The notes below the pieces were generated by a model. It was not told where the DNA came from, did no database searches, and saw only the letters and a list, made by a program, of their open reading frames with translations. This document shows positions 1-6,358 of a stretch of 8,969 nucleotides of DNA, in pieces. The DNA lies in NCBI GenBank assembly GCA_017959485.1, contig JAGDAM010000263.1, positions 1 through 8,969 of the forward strand. The letters run 5' to 3'. The number at the start of each line of letters is the position of its first letter. The stretch's first letter is position 1. Made by a program: the position numbers and the translations under genes. The DNA comes from Clostridia bacterium (GTDB taxonomy: Bacteria > Bacillota_A > Clostridia > Oscillospirales > CAG-272).

Positions 1-75
1 AATGGCCCCTCATCCGTCCCGGCGGCGTTAACTCGGATAGGTTAATATCATTCATTCACCGCCGGTCCACCATCT

Positions 76-91
76 CCCCGCTTCCGCGGGG
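76..91. repeat. GC-rich hairpin, 6-bp stem with TTCC loop
   Basis: CCCCGC pairs perfectly with GCGGGG around a four-base loop. It lies about 40 bases beyond the amidase stop codon in the direction of transcription. It lacks a following T-tract, so it could be a processing or RNA-stabilising hairpin at the 3' end of the recG-amidase transcript rather than an intrinsic terminator. Confidence 0.45.
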
Positions 92-96
92 CGAAG

Positions 97-122
97 GTTT
101 AGTGCGGTGCGTCGCGCTAAAC
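97..122. repeat. 10-bp inverted repeat just after the amidase stop
   Basis: GTTTAGTGCG (97-106) faces CGCGCTAAAC (113-122) with a six-base loop. All ten positions pair in plus-strand RNA if one G-U wobble is allowed; in minus-strand RNA that position is a C-A mismatch. It starts seven bases past the amidase stop. No U-run follows on either strand. It may be a 3' end hairpin or a small operator-like palindrome. Confidence 0.45.
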
Positions 123-129
123 TATTGTC

Positions 130-732
130 TCAGAACAAACTGTCTATCACTTCCGCTTCTGCCGCGGCGAGATATGCGAGACATCCGGTATCCTGCAGAA
201 ACGCCGAATCCTCGGGAGTTGTGTGGAATCCGTGCTCGATCAGGAAGGCGCGGTTGCAGCCGGATCCGGCTGCGGCGCGGATGACTCCGTAATAGTCGAG
301 CGACTCGTTGTCGGGGTATCTGCGGGTCTTGATGCCGCGGTCGGTCGAGTTCATCGTCTTCACGACGGCGTCGTTGAGCGCGCGGGCAATCGGCGCGTTT
401 CCTTCAAGGTCTGAGACCGAATAATAGGTCTCGACTCCGCGCACCAGCGGATATTTCTCCGGTCCGATCGACGAGGAAGGCGCGTTGGAGTGGATCGAAA
501 GAAACAGGACGGCACCGTTTTTTCCGGCGAGTTCTCCCCGTTCGGCGAGTTCGGGGTTGTCTTCGACACGGTTTCGCGTCATGAGTATCTCAAATCCGCG
601 CTTTTCCAGCTCCTCTTTGAGGAATGACGCGAGGATGAAATTCTGCGTTCCCTCGTAAAAACCTTCTTTCGTGGTGTGCGGGTTTCCGAACTGTCCGTGT
701 CCGGGATCGAGTACGATTATTCCTCTTGACAT
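130..732 (-). CDS. N-acetylmuramoyl-L-alanine amidase (Amidase_3 family)
   Basis: A zinc hydrolase expected to cut the amide bond between N-acetylmuramic acid and the peptide stem of peptidoglycan. The 200-residue protein is essentially a bare Amidase_3 domain. The zinc ligands are visible as DPGHG (His12), a Glu at about 27 in the YEGT segment, and SIHSNA (His81); the catalytic Glu is in the LIEHGFH segment (Glu166). There is no signal peptide, membrane segment or wall-binding repeat, which resembles CwlC-type sporulation amidases or prophage-derived lysins more than exported autolysins. The start is set by AAGGAG at 741-746 (minus strand), eight bases before the ATG. It lies 60 bases downstream of recG on the same strand and is probably co-transcribed. 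Fold and reaction are well supported; the physiological role (mother-cell lysis, wall turnover, lysis) is inference. Confidence 0.9.
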   Translation of the reverse strand: MSRGIIVLDPGHGQFGNPHTTKEGFYEGTQNFILASFLKEELEKRGFEILMTRNRVEDNPELAERGELAGKNGAVLFLSIHSNAPSSSIGPEKYPLVRGVETYYSVSDLEGNAPIARALNDAVVKTMNSTDRGIKTRRYPDNESLDYYGVIRAAAGSGCNRAFLIEHGFHTTPEDSAFLQDTGCLAYLAAAEAEVIDSLF

Positions 733-740
733 ATTTCCTT

Positions 741-746
741 CTCCTT
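741..746 (-). promoter_or_regulatory. Shine-Dalgarno site of the amidase gene
   Basis: AAGGAG on the minus strand sits eight bases before the ATG at 732 and fixes that start. Immediately upstream in the mRNA is the GC hairpin of 750-762, close enough to influence access to this site. Confidence 0.75.
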
Positions 747-749
747 ATG

Positions 750-768
750 CGCCCGGAGGGCGTTTTTT
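750..768 (+). terminator. Plus-strand intrinsic terminator between recG and the amidase gene
   Basis: CGCCC (750-754) pairs with GGGCG (758-762) around a GGA loop and is followed by six T residues (763-768), the layout of a short rho-independent terminator. It works only in plus-strand RNA, opposite to both flanking genes. In minus-strand RNA the same stem has no U-tail and sits just ahead of the amidase ribosome binding site. The 5-bp stem is short, so strength is uncertain. Confidence 0.45.
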
Positions 769-792
769 GTTGTATTTCGGGTGGATTCGGGG

Positions 793-2946
793 TCAGTCGT
801 TCGGGCGGTCTGACGCTGCCAGCTTTTCTATTCTTGCCTTGAGGAGCGGCCAAGAGTCGAGGCCGGGATCTTTTTCGGTCAGATCGCGGGCGGCCCGCGA
901 GGCGTCGTCGAAGATCGTCGCGTCGCCTCCGAGATCGGCGAATCTGAAACGCAGACCTCCGCTCTGGCGGACGTCTCCGGCTGCAGACGAGGCGATAAAG
1001 TCGCCGGGGCCGCGGTTTTTCAGATCGGCTTCGGCGATCTCAAAACCGTTGTTCGTCTTCGTCATAACCGACAGACGGCTGCGCGCGGTTCCTCCGCGCA
1101 CGTCGGATACGAGGATGCAGTATGATTTTCTCTTTCCTCTTCCGACGCGTCCGCGCAGCTGATGCAGCTGCGACAGTCCGAAGCGCTCGGCGTTTTCGAT
1201 AATCATCAGAGAGGCGTTCGCGACGTTGACTCCGACCTCGATGACAGTGGTAGAAACGAGAACGTCGATATCTCCGGCCGAAAAACCGGTCATTATCGCA
1301 TCTTTTTCGGCGGCTTTCAGTTTTCCGTGTATCAGCGCGACGGTGACTTCGGGCAGATTTTTCTGCAGCTCTTCGGCGTAGGCGGTCGCCGCTTTCAGCG
1401 GCGGCTTGCGAAGCAGTCCGTCCTCGGTGATTTCGTCGGGCGACACTTCTCCCGGATCGTAACCGGTATCCCGCGCTTCGTCTATCGAGGGACAGACGAT
1501 ATAGACCTGACCGCCTTCTTTGACGGTCTTCAGAATGAAGGAGTTTATGCGGTCCCGCATCGATTCGTCGGCGAGATAGGTCTCGGTCTTCTGGCGTCCG
1601 GGCGGCATTTCGTCGATTCTCGAGATGTCGAGGTCTCCGTAAAGCACGAGCGCCAGCGAGCGGGGAATCGGCGTTGCCGACATCGAGAGCATATGCGCCG
1701 GCATCCCTTTTTCGGCAAGAGCGGCCCGCTGCGCCACACCGAAGCGCTCCGGTTCGTCGGCTATTACAAGCGAGAGAGCGGAGAAGGACACGTCGGAGGT
1801 GATAAGCGCGTGTGTGCCGATGACGAAATCTATCCGGTCCGGGCCTTCCGACGCGAGCGCGGCTTTGATTTTGCGCTTTTCCGCGGCGGGAGTCGATCCT
1901 GTGAGCAGCGCGGTCCTGATACCGATCGCCTCGAATATCGGAGACAGATCGGCGTAGTGCTGCGACGCGAGTATCTCGGTCGGAGCCATAAGCGCCGACT
2001 GCCGGCCGTTCAGGGCGGCAATGCAAACCGCGGCGGCCGCCACGACCGTCTTTCCGCAGCCGACGTCGCCGATAACGATCCGGCTCATCCGCTGTTCGGT
2101 GCGCATGTCGGCGGCGATTTCTCTTATCGCGCGTTTCTGCGCCTCGGTCAGCTCGTAGGGGAGCTGATTCAGCAGCGGCGTAATATTCTGCTTTACGCAG
2201 GGGAAGGCGCCGGTCTCCCGCCGCTTTCTGCCCTGACGTCCGACCAGGAGTGAGAAAGTGAAGAGCTCGTCGAAGATCAGCCGTCTTTTCGCGGCCGCGA
2301 GGGCTACGAAATTATCGGGATTGTGTATGTTTTTTAACGCGTATTGGAGCGTGGGCAGGCGGTATTTAATCCTGATCTCGTCGGGAAGATCGTCTTCGAC
2401 CGACGGAAGCAGAAAACGGAGCGAATCGGATACGTTCTGCGCGACCGCCTTTTGCGTCAGGCCTTCGGACAGGCCGTAGACCGACGTGAAGTCGGGTAGA
2501 AGGCCGGGCTCCCAGCGTTCGAAGGCGGGCGAAGCCATGGCGTATCTCGTCCCGGATCTCGACGGCCTGCGTTCGACTTTCCCCCAGAAACGCCATTGGG
2601 ACCCCAGGGTGAAGGTGCTTTTCAGATAGGGCTGGTTGAAGAATACCAGGTCGCAGACGCCGCTGTCGTCGACCGCGCGGAACTTGACGACGGTCATGTG
2701 TCCGCGCAGACGCGCCGCCTGAACCGGCGTCGTAACGGTCAGGACGACGGCGCTTTTTCCGTCGGGAAAGGTTTCGTCGAGCTGTCGGATCTCGCCGCGG
2801 TTTTCGTATGAGCGCGGCACGTGATAAAGAAGATCGCCGACCGTTTCGATCCCGATCTTCTTGTACGCGGCGGTTTTTGCCGGACCTATTCCGCCGAGGG
2901 CGGATACCGGCGAATCAAATGTAATCTGTGTGTTTTTTACTGCCAT
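793..2946 (-). CDS. recG: ATP-dependent DNA helicase RecG
   Basis: A superfamily 2 helicase that remodels stalled replication forks and branch-migrates Holliday junctions. In the 717-residue protein, the N-terminal wedge/OB region (about 12-145) includes a GIGPAKTAAYKKIG helix-hairpin segment. The helicase core follows: Walker A GDVGCGKT (293-300), GTHALI (377-382), motif II, SATPIPR (423-429), the STTVIEVGVNV segment (565-575) and motif VI QLRGRVGRG (597-605). Motif II reads DEPE (397-400) where RecG normally has DEQH; the Asp-Glu pair that handles Mg-ATP is kept. The C-terminal RGPGDF...RQSG region (645-663) has a few extra residues. I take the ATG at 2946; a TTG three codons upstream (2955) is possible, and neither has a clear Shine-Dalgarno site. 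It is first in a unit with the amidase gene and has a consensus promoter at 3017-3045. Confidence 0.96.
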   Translation of the reverse strand: MAVKNTQITFDSPVSALGGIGPAKTAAYKKIGIETVGDLLYHVPRSYENRGEIRQLDETFPDGKSAVVLTVTTPVQAARLRGHMTVVKFRAVDDSGVCDLVFFNQPYLKSTFTLGSQWRFWGKVERRPSRSGTRYAMASPAFERWEPGLLPDFTSVYGLSEGLTQKAVAQNVSDSLRFLLPSVEDDLPDEIRIKYRLPTLQYALKNIHNPDNFVALAAAKRRLIFDELFTFSLLVGRQGRKRRETGAFPCVKQNITPLLNQLPYELTEAQKRAIREIAADMRTEQRMSRIVIGDVGCGKTVVAAAAVCIAALNGRQSALMAPTEILASQHYADLSPIFEAIGIRTALLTGSTPAAEKRKIKAALASEGPDRIDFVIGTHALITSDVSFSALSLVIADEPERFGVAQRAALAEKGMPAHMLSMSATPIPRSLALVLYGDLDISRIDEMPPGRQKTETYLADESMRDRINSFILKTVKEGGQVYIVCPSIDEARDTGYDPGEVSPDEITEDGLLRKPPLKAATAYAEELQKNLPEVTVALIHGKLKAAEKDAIMTGFSAGDIDVLVSTTVIEVGVNVANASLMIIENAERFGLSQLHQLRGRVGRGKRKSYCILVSDVRGGTARSRLSVMTKTNNGFEIAEADLKNRGPGDFIASSAAGDVRQSGGLRFRFADLGGDATIFDDASRAARDLTEKDPGLDSWPLLKARIEKLAASDRPND

Positions 2947-2962
2947 ATCAAACAACTTGCGG

Positions 2963-2974
2963 CGCCGCGCGGCG
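2963..2974. repeat. Perfect 12-base GC palindrome in the recG leader
   Basis: CGCCGCGCGGCG is its own reverse complement. It lies in the predicted 5' untranslated region of recG, eight bases upstream of the alternative TTG start and 16 bases upstream of the ATG, near where a ribosome binding site would be expected but is not seen. It could fold into a four-pair hairpin or be a protein site; it may also simply reflect the GC-rich composition. Confidence 0.3.
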
Positions 2975-3016
2975 AGTATGCCGGGCGACGCGATTTGCGG
3001 CGCGGATTGCGGTATT

Positions 3017-3045
3017 ATTATACTTTAACCGGGCGCGGTTGTCAA
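3017..3045 (-). promoter_or_regulatory. Consensus sigma-A type promoter for recG
   Basis: Read on the minus strand: TTGACA (3045-3040), a 17-base spacer, then TATAAT (3022-3017). Both hexamers match consensus exactly. Transcription should begin near 3010, giving a GC-rich leader of roughly 60 bases before the recG ATG. Confidence 0.85.
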
Positions 3046-3119
3046 GTTCAAGGTAACGCAGCACAAATCGGCGCACGTTCCCGCGCCTCCTTTCGGCGCC
3101 CGCCGCACCGCTTCCGCGC

Positions 3120-3148
3120 TTGAATAATACGGCGCGATGTGGTATAAT
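3120..3148 (+). promoter_or_regulatory. Extended -10 sigma-A type promoter for the lipoprotein-rlmD unit
   Basis: TTGAAT (3120-3125), a 17-base spacer and TATAAT (3143-3148), with TGG directly before the -10 (an extended -10 element). The expected start near 3155 gives a leader of about 30 bases. It is divergent from the recG promoter; the two -35 elements are 74 bases apart. Confidence 0.85.
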
Positions 3149-3174
3149 AATATGGGTTTAAATTTTGATTATAT

Positions 3175-3180
3175 AAGAGG
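3175..3180 (+). promoter_or_regulatory. Ribosome binding site of the CapA-like lipoprotein gene
   Basis: AAGAGG lies six bases before the ATG at 3187. A second ATG follows directly at 3190, nine bases from the site, so either could initiate; the difference is one Met. Confidence 0.6.
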
Positions 3181-3186
3181 AAAAAT

Positions 3187-4518
3187 ATGATGAACGCAAA
3201 AAGGATTTCGGCTTTTGTGACGGCAGTCCTTTTATGTCTGCTCAGCGCCTGCGGGCAGGAAACGGTACCGGGAGAAGGTACGTCCGGAGAATTAACGACC
3301 GTCCCCGGTATCACTGAAACCGCCGCTCCGGACTCCGGTACGGAAGAGCCGACCGATCCGGTTACAGAACCTGCTACCGATCTGGTTACCGAACCTATAA
3401 CCGATCCGGTTACGGAGACGGTTACCGAGCCCGAGACCGAACCTGCTACCGAGCCCGAGACCGAACCTGTGACGGAACCTGTGACCGAGCCCGAGACTGA
3501 ACCTGTCACCGAACCGGTGACCGAACCGGTAACGGAGCCGGAAACCGAACCGGTACTGACCGGAGACCCGGTCATCGGACCCGATTATCCGACCGACGAC
3601 CCCGCGGGAAGTTTCAGGATAAAGATAAATATCGCCGGAGACACGCAGCTTGCCGACAACTACAACAACACGAAGGCGCCTTTCGCAAAGAGATGGGCGG
3701 AATCGACGCCCGACTGGTTCCTCGGAGGAGTTAAGGAGATCTTCGAAGGAGACGATCTGACGATACTCAATCTCGAATGCGTCATAAGCGATCTCGACAA
3801 TCTGACACGGCGTTCGAAGGAGGGTACCGCCTACTGGTACCGCGGATATCCGGAATATCTCGATATTCTGAAAGCCGGTTCCGTCGAGGCGGTATCCATC
3901 GCCAACAACCATACCTACGATTACCTCGAGGCGGGATACCAGGATACGCAGAAGCATCTTCGCGAAGCGGGCATTATGTACAGCTCCGACCAGTCTACGC
4001 TTTATTTTGAAAAGAACGGCTACACGATCGCGCTTATATGTGAGGGAATGTGGTCCTACGGGCAGCGCGTATACATCCTCGACCGCCTGAAAAAGGCCGA
4101 ACCGCTCTCGGATTTCCAGATTGTTTACTGGCACGGCGGCGTGGAATATTCGCACGCGCCCGAGCAGTGGCAGGTTAACGCCTCGCACGATCTCGTCGAC
4201 GCGGGAGCCGATCTCGTAATCGGCAATCACGCGCACGTGCTCCAGCCGATGGAGGTTTACAACGGCGTGACGATAGTTTATTCGCTCGGGAACTTCTGCT
4301 ACGGCGGTATGGTCACCTGCGAAAACCGTACGATTATATATCATCTCGAACTGCTGATCGGAGCCGACGGCATCCTCGCCGATATTTACGATGAGATAAT
4401 CCCCTGCTACGTCTATACGGCAAACACGAACAACTTCAGGCCGGCTCCCATCACCGACGAAGACGAGAAGAGCCGGGTCTTCGAATTTATGAACGGACTG
4501 AGAAAATCTCCCGTGTAA
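3187..4518 (+). CDS. Surface lipoprotein with CapA-family (PGA_cap) phosphoesterase-like domain
   Basis: A predicted exported lipoprotein of 443 residues. Residues 1-22 form a lipoprotein signal: Lys/Arg start, hydrophobic core, and lipobox Leu-Ser-Ala-Cys with Cys22 as the lipidated residue. Residues 53-123 are an acidic TEPx repeat spacer. The globular domain (about 143-405) has the CapA calcineurin-like metal motifs in order: IAGD (149-152), NLE (195-197), ANNH (239-242), HGGxE (316-320), GNHAHV (346-351) and SLGNF (366-370). CapA proteins are linked to poly-gamma-glutamate capsule synthesis, but most homologues, including lone ones like this, have no proven substrate; no capB or capC gene is nearby. 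It is the first gene after a strong promoter, and its TAA overlaps the rlmD ATG. The fold is well supported; the substrate is unknown. Confidence 0.88.
   Translation: MMNAKRISAFVTAVLLCLLSACGQETVPGEGTSGELTTVPGITETAAPDSGTEEPTDPVTEPATDLVTEPITDPVTETVTEPETEPATEPETEPVTEPVTEPETEPVTEPVTEPVTEPETEPVLTGDPVIGPDYPTDDPAGSFRIKINIAGDTQLADNYNNTKAPFAKRWAESTPDWFLGGVKEIFEGDDLTILNLECVISDLDNLTRRSKEGTAYWYRGYPEYLDILKAGSVEAVSIANNHTYDYLEAGYQDTQKHLREAGIMYSSDQSTLYFEKNGYTIALICEGMWSYGQRVYILDRLKKAEPLSDFQIVYWHGGVEYSHAPEQWQVNASHDLVDAGADLVIGNHAHVLQPMEVYNGVTIVYSLGNFCYGGMVTCENRTIIYHLELLIGADGILADIYDEIIPCYVYTANTNNFRPAPITDEDEKSRVFEFMNGLRKSPV
3343..3555 (+). repeat. In-frame 12-base repeat tract encoding a TEPx linker
   Basis: About seventy residues follow a four-residue period, mostly Thr-Glu-Pro-Val, Thr-Glu-Pro-Glu and Thr-Glu-Pro-Ala, with Thr-Asp-Pro variants at the start. 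Units differ by synonymous changes (ACC or ACG, GAA or GAG, CCC, CCT or CCG), so it is a diverged rather than fresh expansion. Unit gain or loss would stay in frame. The likely role is a stiff, acidic spacer lifting the enzyme domain off the membrane through the wall. Confidence 0.85.
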
Positions 4519-5867
4519 TGCACAAGAAGAACGAAAAAACCGAAATAAAGATAACCGATATAACCCCCGAAGGCGCCGGCGTCGGAAGGACGGAGGACGG
4601 CTACGTTCTCTTCGTTCCGGGCACGGCGCCCGGCGACCTTTGCGAATGCACCGTTCTCAAGGCGGGGAAATCCTTCGGGTACGCGAAATGCGAAGCGGTA
4701 CTGTCGGCGTCTCCCGACAGGCGAGATCCGCGCTGCCCGGTCTTCGGAAAGTGCGGAGGATGCGCTCTGCGTCATCTGAGTTACGAAGCCGAACTTACGC
4801 TGAAAGCCGGATGGATAAAGGAGAGCTTTTGCCGCATCGGAGGGTTTGATATCCGGGACGTTGAAGTTCTCAGCACGGGCGAACCCGACCGCTACCGCAA
4901 CAAGGCGGAATATCCCGCCGGGACCGACCGCGAAGGGAAGCTGTTTTTCGGACTTTACGCTCCGCGCTCCCACCGCGTCGTCGCATCCCCCGACTGCCTT
5001 CTCGTACCCTCCTTTCACAGGGATATCATCCGCGCGGCCGGGCTTTGGTGCAACAGCCGGGGTCTTTCCGCGTACGACGACGGGCGGGGAGGCCCCGTCC
5101 GCCATCTGTATATCCGCGACGCCCGCGCGACCGGGCAGATATCGGTGTCGCTGATAATCAACGCAGATTCGGTCCCCGATCCCGGCGGCTTCGTTTCGGC
5201 TGTGAGAAGCGCCGCTCCGGGAGTCTCGTCGGTCTCGCTCATAATAAACAAAAAGCCGGGGAACGTTATCCTCGGCGACCGCGTCGTGACCCTTTTCGGA
5301 ACGGAGACGGTCACCGACCGGCTTTGCGGGCTCGAATTCGAGATATCTCCGCTTTCCTTCTATCAGGTCAATCCCGCCGCTACCGAACTGCTTTACCGGA
5401 AGGCGGCTGAATTTGCCGGAGAGGGAGAGACGCTGGTCGATCTCTATTGCGGAGCCGGCACCGTCGGACTGACGATGGCAGGGAGCTTCGGCCGTTTGAT
5501 CGGAGTCGAAATAGTCCCCGACGCCGTCCGCAACGCGAAGAAAAACGCGGAAAGAAACGGGATCGAAAACGCCGAATTTATCTGCGCAGACGCGGCTGAG
5601 GCAGCCGACAGGTTCGTCAGCGAAGGCCTCGCGCCCGACGTTCTCGTCGTCGATCCTCCGAGAAAGGGCTGCTCGCCGTCCGTCGTCTCGGATATTCTGC
5701 GCCTGTCTCCCGAGAGGATAGTTATGATCTGCTGCGACCACGCCACCGGCGCCCGCGACGCGGCGCTCTTCCGCGTCGGCGGCTACCGCCTTGACAGAAT
5801 TTGCGGGGTCGATATGTTCCCGAGAACGGGGCATGTGGAAACAGTAGTATTGATGAAGAAGAAATAA
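4518..5867 (+). CDS. rlmD: 23S rRNA (uracil-1939-C5)-methyltransferase, RlmD/RumA type
   Basis: Uses S-adenosylmethionine to make 5-methyluridine in 23S rRNA. The order is a TRAM-like RNA-binding domain (about 8-65), then iron-sulfur cysteines Cys73, Cys79, Cys82 (CPVFGKCGGC) and Cys160, which match the 4Fe-4S pattern of RlmD. The SAM-binding segment is DLYCGAGTVGL (308-318), followed by DPPRKG (379-384). The catalytic cysteine is in CCDHAT (Cys406) and the general-base Glu in GHVETVV (Glu441). The 449-residue length is normal and the protein looks complete. It starts inside the lipoprotein stop (TAATG), suggesting translational coupling. Clostridia often carry several paralogues of this family, so the exact uridine methylated (1939, 747 or another) is less sure than the family. 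Confidence 0.92.
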   Translation: MHKKNEKTEIKITDITPEGAGVGRTEDGYVLFVPGTAPGDLCECTVLKAGKSFGYAKCEAVLSASPDRRDPRCPVFGKCGGCALRHLSYEAELTLKAGWIKESFCRIGGFDIRDVEVLSTGEPDRYRNKAEYPAGTDREGKLFFGLYAPRSHRVVASPDCLLVPSFHRDIIRAAGLWCNSRGLSAYDDGRGGPVRHLYIRDARATGQISVSLIINADSVPDPGGFVSAVRSAAPGVSSVSLIINKKPGNVILGDRVVTLFGTETVTDRLCGLEFEISPLSFYQVNPAATELLYRKAAEFAGEGETLVDLYCGAGTVGLTMAGSFGRLIGVEIVPDAVRNAKKNAERNGIENAEFICADAAEAADRFVSEGLAPDVLVVDPPRKGCSPSVVSDILRLSPERIVMICCDHATGARDAALFRVGGYRLDRICGVDMFPRTGHVETVVLMKKK

Positions 5868-5883
5868 CTAAATCGAAGTTTGT

Positions 5884-5887
5884 GGAG
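5884..5887 (+). promoter_or_regulatory. Ribosome binding site that fixes the GNAT start
   Basis: GGAG sits six bases before the ATG at 5894. The reading frame also extends upstream into the 3' end of rlmD, but that extension has no binding site and no family similarity, so translation starts at 5894. Confidence 0.7.
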
Positions 5888-5893
5888 AAAACT

Positions 5894-6358
5894 ATGCTGA
5901 TAAAAATAATAGATTATCAGAAAGTGGATACAAGAAAGCTGATGGATGTGTATTCCGAAAGCAATTATGAAAACACAGATTACTTTTTCCCTGACGAAGC
6001 AGATAAAGAAGCAGCCGTCCAAAAAGTTGAAGCGGGGTTTCTGGATTTCCTAAAGAACGACTTTTTCAAAAAAGCAGAAGCAGCATACTGGGTCCTTGAG
6101 ATAGATGGGGTTTATGTCAGCGCACTAAGAACGTGTATGATTCAAAAAGGTCTGTACTACCTTGAAGCACTTGAGACGCGTCCGGATTGCAGAAGAAAGG
6201 GATACGGAGCAATGCTTCTTTCAAGTGTTGCAGATTCATTGAAGGAAAACGGTCCGTTTCGGCTGTGCAGCTGCGTAGGCCAGAAGAATGCTGCGTCGTT
6301 GACGACACATGATATAGTGGATTTCAAGTCGTGTCAGAAGAAGGGTATGACTACCTGA
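5894..6358 (+). CDS. GNAT-family N-acetyltransferase, C-terminus lost to a frameshift
   Basis: Acetyl-CoA-dependent acetyltransferase; substrate unknown. The open frame gives 154 residues. The core is visible: a beta strand with WVLEIDGVYVSALR (66-79), then EALETRPDCRRKGYGAMLL (91-109), containing the R/Q-x-x-G-x-G/A acetyl-CoA loop (Arg100 to Gly105), then the VGQKNAASLTTHDI helix (128-141) where GNATs usually continue into a GF strand. After Ile141 the frame reads a meaningless tail (VDFKSC onward) and stops. The expected continuation is present in the -1 frame from about 6319. The gene starts 26 bases after rlmD, is rich in A and T, and uses ATA for most Ile. It may be inactive as it stands, or the missing base may be a sequence error. 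Confidence 0.75.
   Translation: MLIKIIDYQKVDTRKLMDVYSESNYENTDYFFPDEADKEAAVQKVEAGFLDFLKNDFFKKAEAAYWVLEIDGVYVSALRTCMIQKGLYYLEALETRPDCRRKGYGAMLLSSVADSLKENGPFRLCSCVGQKNAASLTTHDIVDFKSCQKKGMTT

Larger units (their letters stand above)
1..129. other. Non-coding left edge downstream of the amidase gene
   Basis: I see no convincing gene here. The stretch follows the amidase stop codon in the minus direction and contains two inverted repeats (76-91 and 97-122). No T-run follows either hairpin on either strand, so neither is a textbook intrinsic terminator. A minus-strand ATG at 55-53 opens a frame of 18 codons that runs off the edge; it uses CTA and TTA leucine codons, which look out of keeping with the GC-rich neighbours, and has no good ribosome binding site, so I do not call it. 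Confidence 0.5.

Noticed and set aside
1..55. Possible start of another minus-strand gene (MNDINLSELTPPGRMRGH, running off the edge)
   Set aside because: Only 18 codons are visible, with CTA and TTA leucine codons and no good ribosome binding site. It cannot be told from chance.
1162..2253. A 363-codon plus-strand open frame inside recG, and the 328-codon minus-strand frame at 1040-2026
   Set aside because: Both overlap the helicase core in other frames; their translations are Arg- and Gly-rich without motifs, and no ribosome binding site or promoter supports them.
3048..3575. A minus-strand frame with a Gly-Ser-Val repeat, and the longer minus-strand frame at 3292-4344
   Set aside because: The repeat is only the antisense reading of the TEPx linker, which is explained by the plus-strand lipoprotein.
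4413..5834. A 473-codon minus-strand open frame opposite rlmD and the lipoprotein 3' end
   Set aside because: It mirrors rlmD, which has all family motifs. The antisense product is Arg- and Ala-rich with no recognisable domain, as expected of a shadow in GC-rich DNA.
3187..5867. A poly-gamma-glutamate capsule operon
   Set aside because: Only a CapA-like protein is present. No capB, capC or ligase-type gene is seen, and the next gene is rlmD.
5801..5893. N-terminal extension of the GNAT frame into rlmD
   Set aside because: It overlaps the end of rlmD in another frame, lacks a binding site and adds no family-like sequence; ATG 5894 with GGAG is better.
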